From an uncultured Actinomycetes bacterium (lineage in GTDB: Bacteria; Actinomycetota; Acidimicrobiia; Acidimicrobiales; RAAP-2): DNA of 9,443 bases. Shown here one piece after another: positions 1-6,991 of the stretch; position 1 is the stretch's first letter; every line of letters starts with the position of its first letter. The notes beneath the pieces are model-generated. The model saw only the letters and a list, made by a program, of their open reading frames with translations, made no database searches and had not been told where the DNA came from. The stretch lies in NCBI GenBank assembly GCA_903893955.1, contig CAITOG010000392.1, forward strand, positions 1-9,443, in the 5' to 3' direction. The position numbers and the translations under genes are program-made.

Positions 1-1101
1 CACCGAGAGGGTCAGGATCTTCGTCCCAGCGCCAGCGATCTCGCCGTTGAACGTCACCGAGAGCTCTGAAGGGTTGTCATCGACGAGCCCACCGAGGAAC
101 CTGCCCAGCTGTTCGGCCAAGCCCATGAAGGGACGGACGATCTCTGAGACATCACCTGCGGAGACATTGACGGCGAACGGAACGAAGTCGCCAGCGAGCG
201 CCAGCTGCACCTGCTCTGCGATGGTCATGCCCGCCTTGTCCTGTGCCTCTGCGGTCGAGGCGCCGAGGTGGGGCGCCACCACCACGCTGTCGAGCTCGAA
301 GAGCGGCGACTCGGTGGTGGGCTCCTTGTCGAAGACGTCGATGCCGGCGCCCTGGACGTGACCTGACTTGATGGCCTCGGCGAGGTCGGCTTCGACGATG
401 ATGCCCCCACGTGCCGTATTGATGATCCGAATGCCCGGCTTGGCCTTCTTGAGCATGGCTGCGTCGAGGAGTCCGATCGTGTCCTTGTTCTTCGGCAGGT
501 GGATCGAGATGAAGTCAGAGACCGCGAGGACGTCCTCGAGGCTCATCAGTTCGACCCCCATGTGTCGAGCCCGATCTTCGGACACGAACGGGTCGTAGGC
601 CACAAGCCGCATCCCGAAGGCGAGCGCCCGCTGCGCAACGAGCGCACCGACTCGGCCGAGGCCGATCACGCCCAGCGTCTTGGAGTACAGCTCGACGCCC
701 TCCCACTTGGAGCGCTCCCACTTCCCGTTGACGAGCGCGGCATGCGCCTGGGGAACGTTCCTCGCCTGTGCGAGGAGCAGCGCCATCGCCTGCTCCGCGG
801 CGGAGAGGATGTTCGACTGCGGGGCATTGACCACCATGACGCCAAGCTCTGTGGCGCGAGCGACGTCGACGTTGTCGAGGCCGATGCCGGCGCGCCCGAC
901 GACCACCAGGTCGGTTCCAGCCTCGAGCACCTCCGAGGTGACGGTGGTGGCGGAGCGGATGATGAGCGCGTGCGCGCCCTTGATCGCCTCGACGAGCTCC
1001 TCTGGGCTCAGCCCAAGCTGGACGTCGACCTCGTGGCCGGCAGCAGCAAGCTCATCAAGGCCCGGTTGGGCGATCTTCTCGGTGACGAGGACACGTGCCA
1101 C
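1..1101 (-). CDS. serA: D-3-phosphoglycerate dehydrogenase, long form (3' end outside window)
   Basis: SerA oxidises 3-phosphoglycerate to 3-phosphohydroxypyruvate with NAD+, the committing step of serine synthesis in the cytosol. I translated 367 codons from GTG 1101, and the frame is still open at base 1, so the C-terminus is missing. Visible are the N-terminal substrate half (residues 1-100), the dinucleotide-binding motif GLGRVG (147-152), and the expected active-site Arg in NTARGG (R231), Glu in DVFDKEP (E260) and His in APHLG (H278). Residues from about 310 begin the intervening regulatory (ASB) domain of the long, Mycobacterium-type enzyme; the rest of it and the expected C-terminal ACT domain lie outside. 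The GTG start is chosen because AGGAG lies four bases upstream and no other start is seen. It follows the aminotransferase gene on the same strand by 49 bases, so co-transcription is likely. In many actinobacteria serA follows ilvC; here a serC, aminotransferase and glycosyltransferase block separates them. Confidence 0.97.
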   Translation of the reverse strand, partial: MARVLVTEKIAQPGLDELAAAGHEVDVQLGLSPEELVEAIKGAHALIIRSATTVTSEVLEAGTDLVVVGRAGIGLDNVDVARATELGVMVVNAPQSNILSAAEQAMALLLAQARNVPQAHAALVNGKWERSKWEGVELYSKTLGVIGLGRVGALVAQRALAFGMRLVAYDPFVSEDRARHMGVELMSLEDVLAVSDFISIHLPKNKDTIGLLDAAMLKKAKPGIRIINTARGGIIVEADLAEAIKSGHVQGAGIDVFDKEPTTESPLFELDSVVVAPHLGASTAEAQDKAGMTIAEQVQLALAGDFVPFAVNVSAGDVSEIVRPFMGLAEQLGRFLGGLVDDNPSELSVTFNGEIAGAGTKILTLSV

Positions 1102-1150
1102 GGGTCTCCTAGTGGGGTTGGGGGGATCTGGTGATCTTAGCGGTGGGCCG

Positions 1151-2377
1151 TCAGACGGCTTCGCCGAAGAGCGACTGCAACCGGCCGACGCCTTCGACGA
1201 GATCGTCGTCACCAAGGGCGTAGGAGAGCCTGAGATACCCGGGCGCTCCGAATGCCTCGCCCTGGACCACCGCCACCTTGGCCTCGTTGATGGCGAGCTC
1301 TGCGAGCTCAGCGCTGCTCGTCGGCGTGACGCCACGGATCGACCGCCCAAGCAGGCCGCTCACGTTCGGGAAGCAGTAGAACGCACCTTCGGGCAGCAAG
1401 CAGCTCACACCGTCGATCTCGTTGAGCATCGACGTCATCGTCATGCGGCGACGGTCGAATGCGGTTCGCATCTCTGCGACTGCGGTCAGGTCGCCGGTCA
1501 CCGCCGCAAGCGCTGCTCGCTGCGAGACGTTGGCGACGTTGGAGGTCTGCTGTGACTGGAGGTTCGTCGCGGCCGCAACCACGTCAGGAGGGCCGATCAT
1601 CCAGCCCACCCGCCAGCCGGTCATGGCATAGGTCTTGGCCACGCCGTTGACAACGACCCAGCGGTCGCCAAGGGCGGGCACCCGGGCTGGCAGCGAGGTG
1701 AACGTCACGCCGTCGTAGGTCAGGTGCTCGTAGATCTCGTCGCACAGGACCCACACCCCCCGCTCAGCGGCCCAGGCGCCGATGGCGTCGATCTCTGTCG
1801 CCGAGTACACGGCGCCAGTCGGGTTCGAGGGCGACACGAAGACCAAGATCTTGGTCTTGGGCGTCCATGCAGCGTCGAGCTGCTTGACGGTCACCTTGAA
1901 GCCTGTCGACTCATCGGTGGGGATGGCCACCGGCGTGCCACCAGCGAGCCATGCCGACTCGGGGTAGGTGGTCCAGTAGGGCGCCGGAACGATGACCTCG
2001 TCGCCTGGGTCGAGCAGCGCTGCGAAGGCATTTGAGATCGCGTGCTTGCCGCCGTTGGTGATGAGCACCTGTGCCGGATCCACCTCGAGGCCCGAGTCGC
2101 GCAGCGTCTTTGCCGCCACCGCCGTCTTGAGCTCTGGGAGGCCCCCTGCAGGGGTGTAGCGATGGTTGGCTGGGTCCTCGCACGCCGCCACCGCCGCTGC
2201 CACGATCGCTGGTGGTGTCGGGAAGTCAGGTTCTCCCGCACCGAAGCCGATCACGTTCTCCCCCGATGCCTTGAGCGCCTTCGCCCTCGCATCGACGGCA
2301 AGGGTGGCCGAGGGAGCGAGCGAGCCCAGGCGGGCTGAAACTCGCCTCAGGGCGGCTTGTTCCAGAGGGGTCTCCAT
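1151..2377 (-). CDS. aspC: Class I PLP-dependent aminotransferase, aspartate aminotransferase group
   Basis: This is a fold-type I PLP aminotransferase, most like the bacterial class Ib aspartate aminotransferases that interconvert aspartate/2-oxoglutarate and oxaloacetate/glutamate in the cytosol. Numbered from ATG 2377 (METPLEQ) it is 408 residues, a normal family length. Motifs: FGAGEPDFPTP (45-55), HRYTPAGG (72-79), PAPYWTTYPE (131-140), SPSNPTG (182-188), CDEIYEHL with the Asp that contacts the pyridine nitrogen (D213), the Schiff-base lysine in NGVAKTYAMTGWRVGW (K248), and the carboxylate-binding Arg in YLRLSYA (R383). ATG 2386 would add MAP; neither start has a strong Shine-Dalgarno sequence. 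A longer reading from 2473 would run deep into serC antisense and is unlikely. The gene is divergent from serC and lies 49 bases upstream of serA. Exact substrate preference (aspartate, or an aromatic or prephenate side activity) cannot be read from sequence, so the symbol is provisional. Confidence 0.93.
   Translation of the reverse strand: METPLEQAALRRVSARLGSLAPSATLAVDARAKALKASGENVIGFGAGEPDFPTPPAIVAAAVAACEDPANHRYTPAGGLPELKTAVAAKTLRDSGLEVDPAQVLITNGGKHAISNAFAALLDPGDEVIVPAPYWTTYPESAWLAGGTPVAIPTDESTGFKVTVKQLDAAWTPKTKILVFVSPSNPTGAVYSATEIDAIGAWAAERGVWVLCDEIYEHLTYDGVTFTSLPARVPALGDRWVVVNGVAKTYAMTGWRVGWMIGPPDVVAAATNLQSQQTSNVANVSQRAALAAVTGDLTAVAEMRTAFDRRRMTMTSMLNEIDGVSCLLPEGAFYCFPNVSGLLGRSIRGVTPTSSAELAELAINEAKVAVVQGEAFGAPGYLRLSYALGDDDLVEGVGRLQSLFGEAV
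2365..2370 (+). promoter_or_regulatory. Shine-Dalgarno sequence of serC
   Basis: GAGGGG lies five bases before ATG 2376. It supports 2376 as the serC start over the later in-frame ATG 2385 and GTG 2397, for which the spacing is too long. The site lies inside the first codons of the divergent aminotransferase gene. Confidence 0.6.
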
Positions 2378-3521
2378 GGGTGCCATGATTCCACATGTGA
2401 CTGACGCCGCTGACATCAAGATCCCCGCCGAGCTGCTCCCCACCGATGGTCGATTCGGTGCCGGACCCTCCAAGGTCCGACCGGAGCAGGTCGCCTCGCT
2501 GGTCCAGGACGCTCCCCACTACCTCGGGACGAGCCACCGTCAGAAGACCGTCAAGTCGATGGTGGGGCGAGTCCGTTCAGGCCTCGCTGACCTCTTCGAC
2601 CTGCCCGAGGGCTACGAGGTGCTGCTCGGCAACGGCGGCACGACCTGCTTCTGGGATGCCGCAACCTTCGGCCTGATCGAGCGGAAGAGTCAGCACCTGA
2701 GCTTCGGCGAGTTCTCGTCGAAGTTCGGTACCGCCGCGGCACAGGCACCGCACCTCGACGACCCTGAGATCATCACCTCCAACGTCGGCGACCACCCGAC
2801 AGCGGTCGCTCGAGACGACATCGATCTCTACGGCCTCACCCACAACGAGACCTCAACCGGGGTGGCGATGGAGATCCGCCGACCGTCCGGCGCCGCCGGG
2901 CTCGTCGCGGTCGACGCCACCTCCGCAGCAGGCGGCCTTCGGGTCGATCCGGAGCAGTTCGACTGCTACTACTTCGCCCCACAGAAGTCGTTCGCCTCCG
3001 ACGGTGGGCTCTGGCTGGCGCTGTGCTCGCCTGCAGCCGTCGAGCGCATCGAGTCGATCGCAGCCTCAGACCGGTGGGTCCCGGCGTTCTTCGACCTGAA
3101 GATCGCGCTGGACAACTCACGTCTGGATCAGACCTACAACACGCCGGCCTTGGCGACGATCCACCTCTTGGCGAGCCAGATCGAGTGGATGAACGAGAAC
3201 GGGGGCCTCGACTTCGCCGCATCACGCTCTGATCGTTCAGCCGAGATCCTCTACACCTGGGCCGAGTCGAGCAGCTTCGCTCGCCCGTTCGTCGAGGACC
3301 CAGCGAAGCGCAGCCACGTGATCGGCACCATCGACTTCGACGACGCCATCGACGCAGCCCTCATCGCGAAGATCCTCAGAGCCAACGGGATCGTCGACAC
3401 GGAGCCCTACCGCAAGCTCGGGAGGAACCAGCTGCGGATTGCCATGTTCCCTGCGATCGAGCCAGACGACGTCGCAGCCCTCTGCGGCGCCATCTCGCAC
3501 GTCGTCGGAGCGATCAGCTAG
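2376..3521 (+). CDS. serC: Phosphoserine aminotransferase, mycobacterial type
   Basis: SerC converts 3-phosphohydroxypyruvate and glutamate to O-phosphoserine and 2-oxoglutarate, the second step of serine synthesis; it is a PLP enzyme. The 381-residue product matches my recall of the Mycobacterium tuberculosis enzyme throughout: DGRFGAGPSKV (24-34), GTSHRQ (51-56), RVRSGLADLF (65-74), GNGGTTCFWDAA with the ring-stacking Trp (W93), HNETSTGVA (156-164), DATSAAGG (180-187), the Schiff-base lysine in FAPQKSFASDGG (K204), QTYNTPA (252-258) and KILRANGIVDTEPYRKLGRNQ near the end. The ATG 2376 start has a Shine-Dalgarno sequence, and the N-terminus it gives aligns through the Pro-His pair with the mycobacterial N-terminus. 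It is divergent from the aminotransferase gene with overlapping start codons, and convergent with the glycosyltransferase gene seven bases away. SerA, the preceding enzyme, is encoded nearby on the other strand. The frame stays open upstream to 2166 but that part is antisense to the aminotransferase and is not counted. Confidence 0.97.
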   Translation: MGAMIPHVTDAADIKIPAELLPTDGRFGAGPSKVRPEQVASLVQDAPHYLGTSHRQKTVKSMVGRVRSGLADLFDLPEGYEVLLGNGGTTCFWDAATFGLIERKSQHLSFGEFSSKFGTAAAQAPHLDDPEIITSNVGDHPTAVARDDIDLYGLTHNETSTGVAMEIRRPSGAAGLVAVDATSAAGGLRVDPEQFDCYYFAPQKSFASDGGLWLALCSPAAVERIESIAASDRWVPAFFDLKIALDNSRLDQTYNTPALATIHLLASQIEWMNENGGLDFAASRSDRSAEILYTWAESSSFARPFVEDPAKRSHVIGTIDFDDAIDAALIAKILRANGIVDTEPYRKLGRNQLRIAMFPAIEPDDVAALCGAISHVVGAIS

Positions 3522-3522
3522 C

Positions 3523-3540
3523 AGCGCCTCACGGGGCGCT
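3523..3540. terminator. Short hairpin between convergent serC and glycosyltransferase gene
   Basis: AGCGCC (3523-3528) and GGCGCT (3535-3540) form a perfect 6-bp GC-rich stem around the loop TCACGG. It begins two bases after the serC stop codon, and the stop codon of the opposing gene (3531-3529) lies in the loop. The position suits a shared bidirectional terminator, but neither side has a U-rich run, so the function is inferred from placement. Confidence 0.45.
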
Positions 3541-5259
3541 TGGCGTCATCCCGATCTCCGCCGGCAGCACCCGGCGGCTCGGGATGATCACCCAGATCCC
3601 TCCGAAGTGGCGCACCACCCTGGTGCCGTCGATCACTTTGATGTGTGGCACCGACCCCACCCGATCGATGCGCCACGTCACGCCGATCGACGTGAAGCGA
3701 TGCTTGAGCTCACCCCAATCGATCCCGCCCGGCGCCGCTGAGTGGTCCCGAGGTACACCTTGCCCATGGACGGCACGGCCGGTGACGAGCCACACCGAGT
3801 CCGGTGATCGCATCGCCGTGTGGAGGAGCGCCACGCTTCGCACCGGTTCATTGGGAGGCGGCGAGAACGAGAGCGCTCCGTCACCCAGGTAGTCCAACCG
3901 GTAGGCGACCCAGTACCCAGCCCACCCGACCGTGTGTCCCGATCGCTCGAGTGCGTTGGCGATCGGGACCTCGCCACCGTCCGATGCGCTGAAACCAGAG
4001 AACACCGTGGCCGACGTCCCGCTGTGGAGGCGTGACCATACAGAGAACTGCCAGGAACTCCACACCATGACCCCAGCGAGGACGATGGCAGCGACCGAGG
4101 AGATGGCGATGCGTCGAGCAGCGCTCGAGATCGAGAGTCGCCGCCAATAGGCCAGCCGCTCAAGCCCGATGGCGAGCACCAGCGCGTAGAGCGGCAGCAG
4201 GTAGATCGCGTAGCGACCATCGACGAAATACCAGGTCACCGGGCTGGCCGCTGAGGCGAACGGCGAGACCAGCGCTGCGATGCCGAGGGCACGGCGAGGG
4301 CCGCCTGCCAAGATCGCTGAGAGCGCTGCTGCCACGAGCACCACGCAGATCACGACGACGCCGAGCGTGTGCGACACGCCGGTGGTCGAGATGCCAAGTC
4401 CGTCGCCGCTGAGCGTCTGCTGGAAGCCGAAGAGCTGCGGGAGCACGTGGGAGAAGAAGACGCTCAACCGTTCGCCATAGGAGGTGACGACTGCGTTGTG
4501 GCTGTGGAGCGTGTCGAAGCTGGTCCGAAACGAGTACCACCACCACGGCAGCGAGCCGATGGCGAAGCCGCCGACGAGCAGGGCCGCCGACCTGCCGCGC
4601 TGCGCCCAGAGGCGCTGCTGCCACCAGGGCGCAAGCACCACGAGACCCGCAGCGATCCCGATTTAGACGATCTCGGGAGAGCACCACCAACCGAGCCCCG
4701 CCACCAGGCCGGTGACAAGCCATCGCCAGGCCCCTTCTGGGTGGCGATCCACCGCCAGTGCGGCCAGCAGGAGACCGAAGCTCAATGCGTACTCGGTCGC
4801 CCGGAACCCATAGGCCTGCGTCAAGACGAGCACCGTCGAGGTGGGGAACAGCACGGCGACCGCGGTGACGCTGAGCGCCAACGGCCTCGATGCGACGAGC
4901 TGTCGAGCGCACCGCCACAGCAGGAACGCGCCAATGAGCCCGATGATCGCAGTCGCCGCGTGCAGCGTGACCCCATTGGACGGGAAGACCGTGAACGCCA
5001 CGGCATCGAGGAACGGTTCGACGCCGCCGTAGTTCTGCCCCCAGTAGAAGGCAGTGACGTGGCCGTGGAGGGCTGCTCGAGCGATGAGCCCGGTCACCGC
5101 CTCGTCCGAGTTGATCGGGATGTGCCCGATGAACCAGAGCCTGTAGAAGACGCCCTGGACGATCGCCGCGACGGCGACAGCCGTGGCGACGAGACCGACC
5201 CAGCCCTCTGGCGTTCGCCTCGCCACCGGCGCAGCGTGCTGTGGCGGGTGCGACATCAT
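3529..5259 (-). pseudogene. GT-C-type membrane glycosyltransferase-like gene interrupted by an in-frame TAA
   Basis: One reading frame of 577 codons (including the terminal TGA) encodes a polytopic membrane protein but is broken at codon 199 by TAA (4665-4663). The first 198 residues hold a hydrophobic helix (about 20-47), an acidic pair in INSDEAVTGL (D52, E53) in the first external loop, GQNYGG (75-80), and several more helices. An acidic pair at this place is typical of GT-C glycosyltransferases that use lipid-linked sugars, such as the GT39/GT83-like families. The part after the stop stays in the same frame for 377 codons: about six more helices, DGRYAIYLLPLYALVL in mid-region, then a soluble-looking C-terminal domain of roughly 200 residues. 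The break lies within CSPEIV-stop-IGIAAGL, a helix where relatives commonly have Tyr, so TAC or TAT to TAA is a simple explanation. GGTGGA six bases before ATG 5259 supports that start; ATG 5256 and GTG 5280 are alternatives. An independent restart at GTG 4641 would lack the acidic motif. Substrate unknown. It is separated from ilvC by a terminator and converges on serC. Confidence 0.85.
4663..4665 (-). other. Premature in-frame stop codon (TAA)
   Basis: The minus-strand TAA splits the glycosyltransferase-like gene at codon 199. The frame on both sides is identical and both sides read as the same kind of membrane protein, so this is a nonsense substitution or a single base error, not a frameshift. 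Confidence 0.9.
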
Positions 5260-5323
5260 GACCATTCCACCATGCCCCACGCACCGCGTCGCATCTCGTG
5301 GGGTCGCAGCTGCTCCCGAACGC

Positions 5324-5357
5324 GACGATGCCCGCCGGTCATCCGGCGGGCATCGTC
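5324..5357 (-). terminator. Perfect 15-bp hairpin ending the ilvBNC operon
   Basis: The arms at 5324-5338 and 5343-5357 are exact inverted repeats of 15 bases (outer GACGATG, inner CCCGCCGG) around a four-base loop TCAT. The hairpin starts 18 bases after the ilvC stop codon. No U-run follows on either strand, as in many high-GC actinobacterial terminators. It could also protect the 3' end of the mRNA. It separates ilvC from the glycosyltransferase gene on the same strand. Confidence 0.75.
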
Positions 5358-5375
5358 AAGGACATGTTGCTCGGC

Positions 5376-6401
5376 TCAGCCGCCCGAGGCGTCCTGCACC
5401 CTGGTCTTGCCAGCGGTGATGAACGGCATCATCGCGCGAAGCTCCTCGCCCACCTGCTCGATCTGGTGGGCCTTGCCCTCCTCTTGGAGCCGGTGATACT
5501 CGGGACGACCGTTCTTGTTCTCGGCAATCCACTCGTCAGCGAAACGACCGTCCTGGATCTCGGTCAGGACGTTCTTCATCTCGGCCTTGACGGCCTCGTT
5601 GATGATCCTCGGCCCACGAGTCAAGTCGCCGTACTCGGCCGTGTCAGAGATGGAGTAGCGCATGCCGGCGATGCCCTGCTCGTACATGAGGTCGACGATC
5701 AGCTTGAGCTCGTGGAGGCACTCGAAGTAGGCGCTCTCGGGCTGGTACCCGGCCTCGACCAGGGTCTCGAAGCCAGCCGTGACGAGGGCCGTGACGCCGC
5801 CGCACAGAACCACCTGCTCGCCGAAGAGGTCTGTCTCGGTCTCCTCGGTGAACGTGGTGTCGAGCACCCCTGCCCGGGTGCCGCCGTTTGCATCGGCATA
5901 GGAGAGGGCGAGCGCATGAGCGTTGCCGGTGGCATCCTGGTGGACAGCCACGAGGCTCGGCACGCCGCCGCCCTCGGTGTAGGTCCGACGAACAAGGTGG
6001 CCGGGGCCCTTGGGCGCAACCATCGTCACATCGACATCAGCCGGCGGCACGATCTGGCCGAAGCGGATGTTGAAGCCGTGGGCGAACATCAGCATGTCCC
6101 CAGCCTTGAGGTTCGGCGCGATGTCCTCGTCGTAGACCCGCTTCTGCTCGGTGTCGGGGACCAGGATCATGATCACGTCTGCCTCGGCCGCGGCTTCCGC
6201 CGGCGACACGACCTTGAGTCCGGCCTCTGCGGCCTTCTTCGCCGACGCCGAGCCCGGTCGCAGGCCGACACGCACATCGACGCCCGACTCGGAGAGGTTG
6301 AGCGCGTGTGCATGCCCCTGTGAGCCGTAGCCGATGATCGCAACCTTGCGACCACGGATGAGCGACTTGTCGGCGTCCTTCTCGTAGTAGAGGGTGGCCA
6401 T
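5376..6401 (-). CDS. ilvC: Ketol-acid reductoisomerase (class I, NADP+)
   Basis: IlvC isomerises and reduces 2-acetolactate (or 2-aceto-2-hydroxybutyrate) to the 2,3-dihydroxy acid, using NADPH and Mg2+, the second common step of valine/leucine and isoleucine synthesis. At 341 residues it has the short class I length. Seen: the Rossmann motif GYGSQGHAHALNL (24-36); the cofactor loop VGLRPGSAS (45-53), whose Arg and Ser residues fit NADPH; FAHGFNI with H108; APKGPGH (129-135); metal-binding DTTFTEETETDLFGEQ (D191, E195); and ECLHELK (E227, E231) in the knotted C-terminal domain. ATG 6401 has AAGGAG ten bases upstream. The gene lies 53 bases after ilvN, without a terminator between, so it should share the ilvB transcript. 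A strong hairpin follows the stop. Confidence 0.99.
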   Translation of the reverse strand: MATLYYEKDADKSLIRGRKVAIIGYGSQGHAHALNLSESGVDVRVGLRPGSASAKKAAEAGLKVVSPAEAAAEADVIMILVPDTEQKRVYDEDIAPNLKAGDMLMFAHGFNIRFGQIVPPADVDVTMVAPKGPGHLVRRTYTEGGGVPSLVAVHQDATGNAHALALSYADANGGTRAGVLDTTFTEETETDLFGEQVVLCGGVTALVTAGFETLVEAGYQPESAYFECLHELKLIVDLMYEQGIAGMRYSISDTAEYGDLTRGPRIINEAVKAEMKNVLTEIQDGRFADEWIAENKNGRPEYHRLQEEGKAHQIEQVGEELRAMMPFITAGKTRVQDASGG

Positions 6402-6411
6402 GGTTGTGGGT

Positions 6412-6417
6412 CTCCTT
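6412..6417 (-). promoter_or_regulatory. Shine-Dalgarno sequence of ilvC
   Basis: AAGGAG on the minus strand, ten bases before ATG 6401. The rest of the 53-base ilvN-ilvC spacer (6402-6454) shows no hairpin or clear promoter. Confidence 0.65.
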
Positions 6418-6454
6418 GTGTGTTTGGAAGATCGGAGTCAGAGCGCTGTGCGGC

Positions 6455-6991
6455 TCAGACCTGAGGATTGAGTCTAGGCAGGGCCACGAGGCCCGTCCGC
6501 TGGATCTCGGTGGAGGGATAGCTCTTGAGGAGCAGTGCCTCGAAGGCGGTGATGTGCGCCGGCGTTCCCGACAGCGACACGGTCACCTTGTCAGCCGAGA
6601 AGTCGATGATCGATGCGCCCGCATGCGCCACGCTCTGGAGCAGGTGGCCGCGATCTGCAGCCTCGATGGTGACCGTGGCAAGCAGCAGCTCGCGCTCGGT
6701 CGCCTCCGCAGGTGCCATGTCCCTGATCTCGACCACGTTGAGCAGCTTGTTGAGCTGCCCGACGACCTGGGCGATCGGTGTCGACTCGGCGTCGACGACG
6801 ATCGTGATACGGCTGAAGGTGGCGTCATCGTCTGATGGCGCGACCGCCAACGACGAGATGTTGAAGCCTCGCCTCGAGAACAAGCCGGCGACCCGTGCGA
6901 GCACACCAGCCTTGTTCTCGACCAGAACCGACAAGATGTGGTGCGTGACCGGGCTGTGCTCGGTGCTCCCGGTGAACGGTTCCGCGGCCAT
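6455..6991 (-). CDS. ilvN: Acetohydroxyacid synthase small (regulatory) subunit
   Basis: IlvN binds the catalytic IlvB subunit, stimulates it, and confers feedback inhibition by branched-chain amino acids, typically valine. The 178-residue protein has an N-terminal ACT domain (about 17-90) carrying the ligand-binding segment VENKAGVLARVAGLFSRRGF (23-42) followed by NISSLAV, and a C-terminal domain (about 100-170) with LLLATVTIEA and the conserved ending HLLQSVAHAGASIIDFS. Length and layout match the usual 160-180-residue bacterial IlvN/IlvH. The ATG overlaps the ilvB stop codon by one base (TGATG), and AGGAGG sits four bases upstream inside ilvB, so translation of the two subunits is probably coupled. 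The first 16 residues are a non-conserved extension. Confidence 0.98.
   Translation of the reverse strand: MAAEPFTGSTEHSPVTHHILSVLVENKAGVLARVAGLFSRRGFNISSLAVAPSDDDATFSRITIVVDAESTPIAQVVGQLNKLLNVVEIRDMAPAEATERELLLATVTIEAADRGHLLQSVAHAGASIIDFSADKVTVSLSGTPAHITAFEALLLKSYPSTEIQRTGLVALPRLNPQV

Noticed and set aside
1102..1150. Two GATC motifs in the spacer before serA as a hairpin or terminator
   Set aside because: At best a 4-bp stem with no tail, too weak to call.
680..1555. 291-codon plus-strand frame across serA and the aminotransferase gene
   Set aside because: It covers two well-supported genes on the other strand and has no family motif.
2166..2375. Longer serC frame starting at 2166
   Set aside because: The added 70 codons are antisense to conserved aminotransferase sequence, while ATG 2376 has its own Shine-Dalgarno sequence and fits the family N-terminus.
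2378..2473. Longer aminotransferase start at 2473
   Set aside because: It would overlap nearly 100 bases of serC. The extra residues have no family counterpart and the conserved region begins after METPLEQ.
4160..5284. 374-codon minus-strand frame spanning the premature stop
   Set aside because: It is a shifted frame over the glycosyltransferase gene with an Arg-, Gly- and Ala-rich translation and no domain signal. The real frame continues unshifted after the TAA, so it does not indicate a frameshift.
4369..5496. 375-codon plus-strand frame opposite the glycosyltransferase gene
   Set aside because: The composition is that of an antisense shadow in GC-rich DNA, and it crosses the post-ilvC hairpin and runs into ilvC antisense.
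5298..6323. 341-codon plus-strand frame opposite ilvC
   Set aside because: It mirrors the ilvC codons and has no recognisable motif. ilvC on the minus strand is unambiguous.
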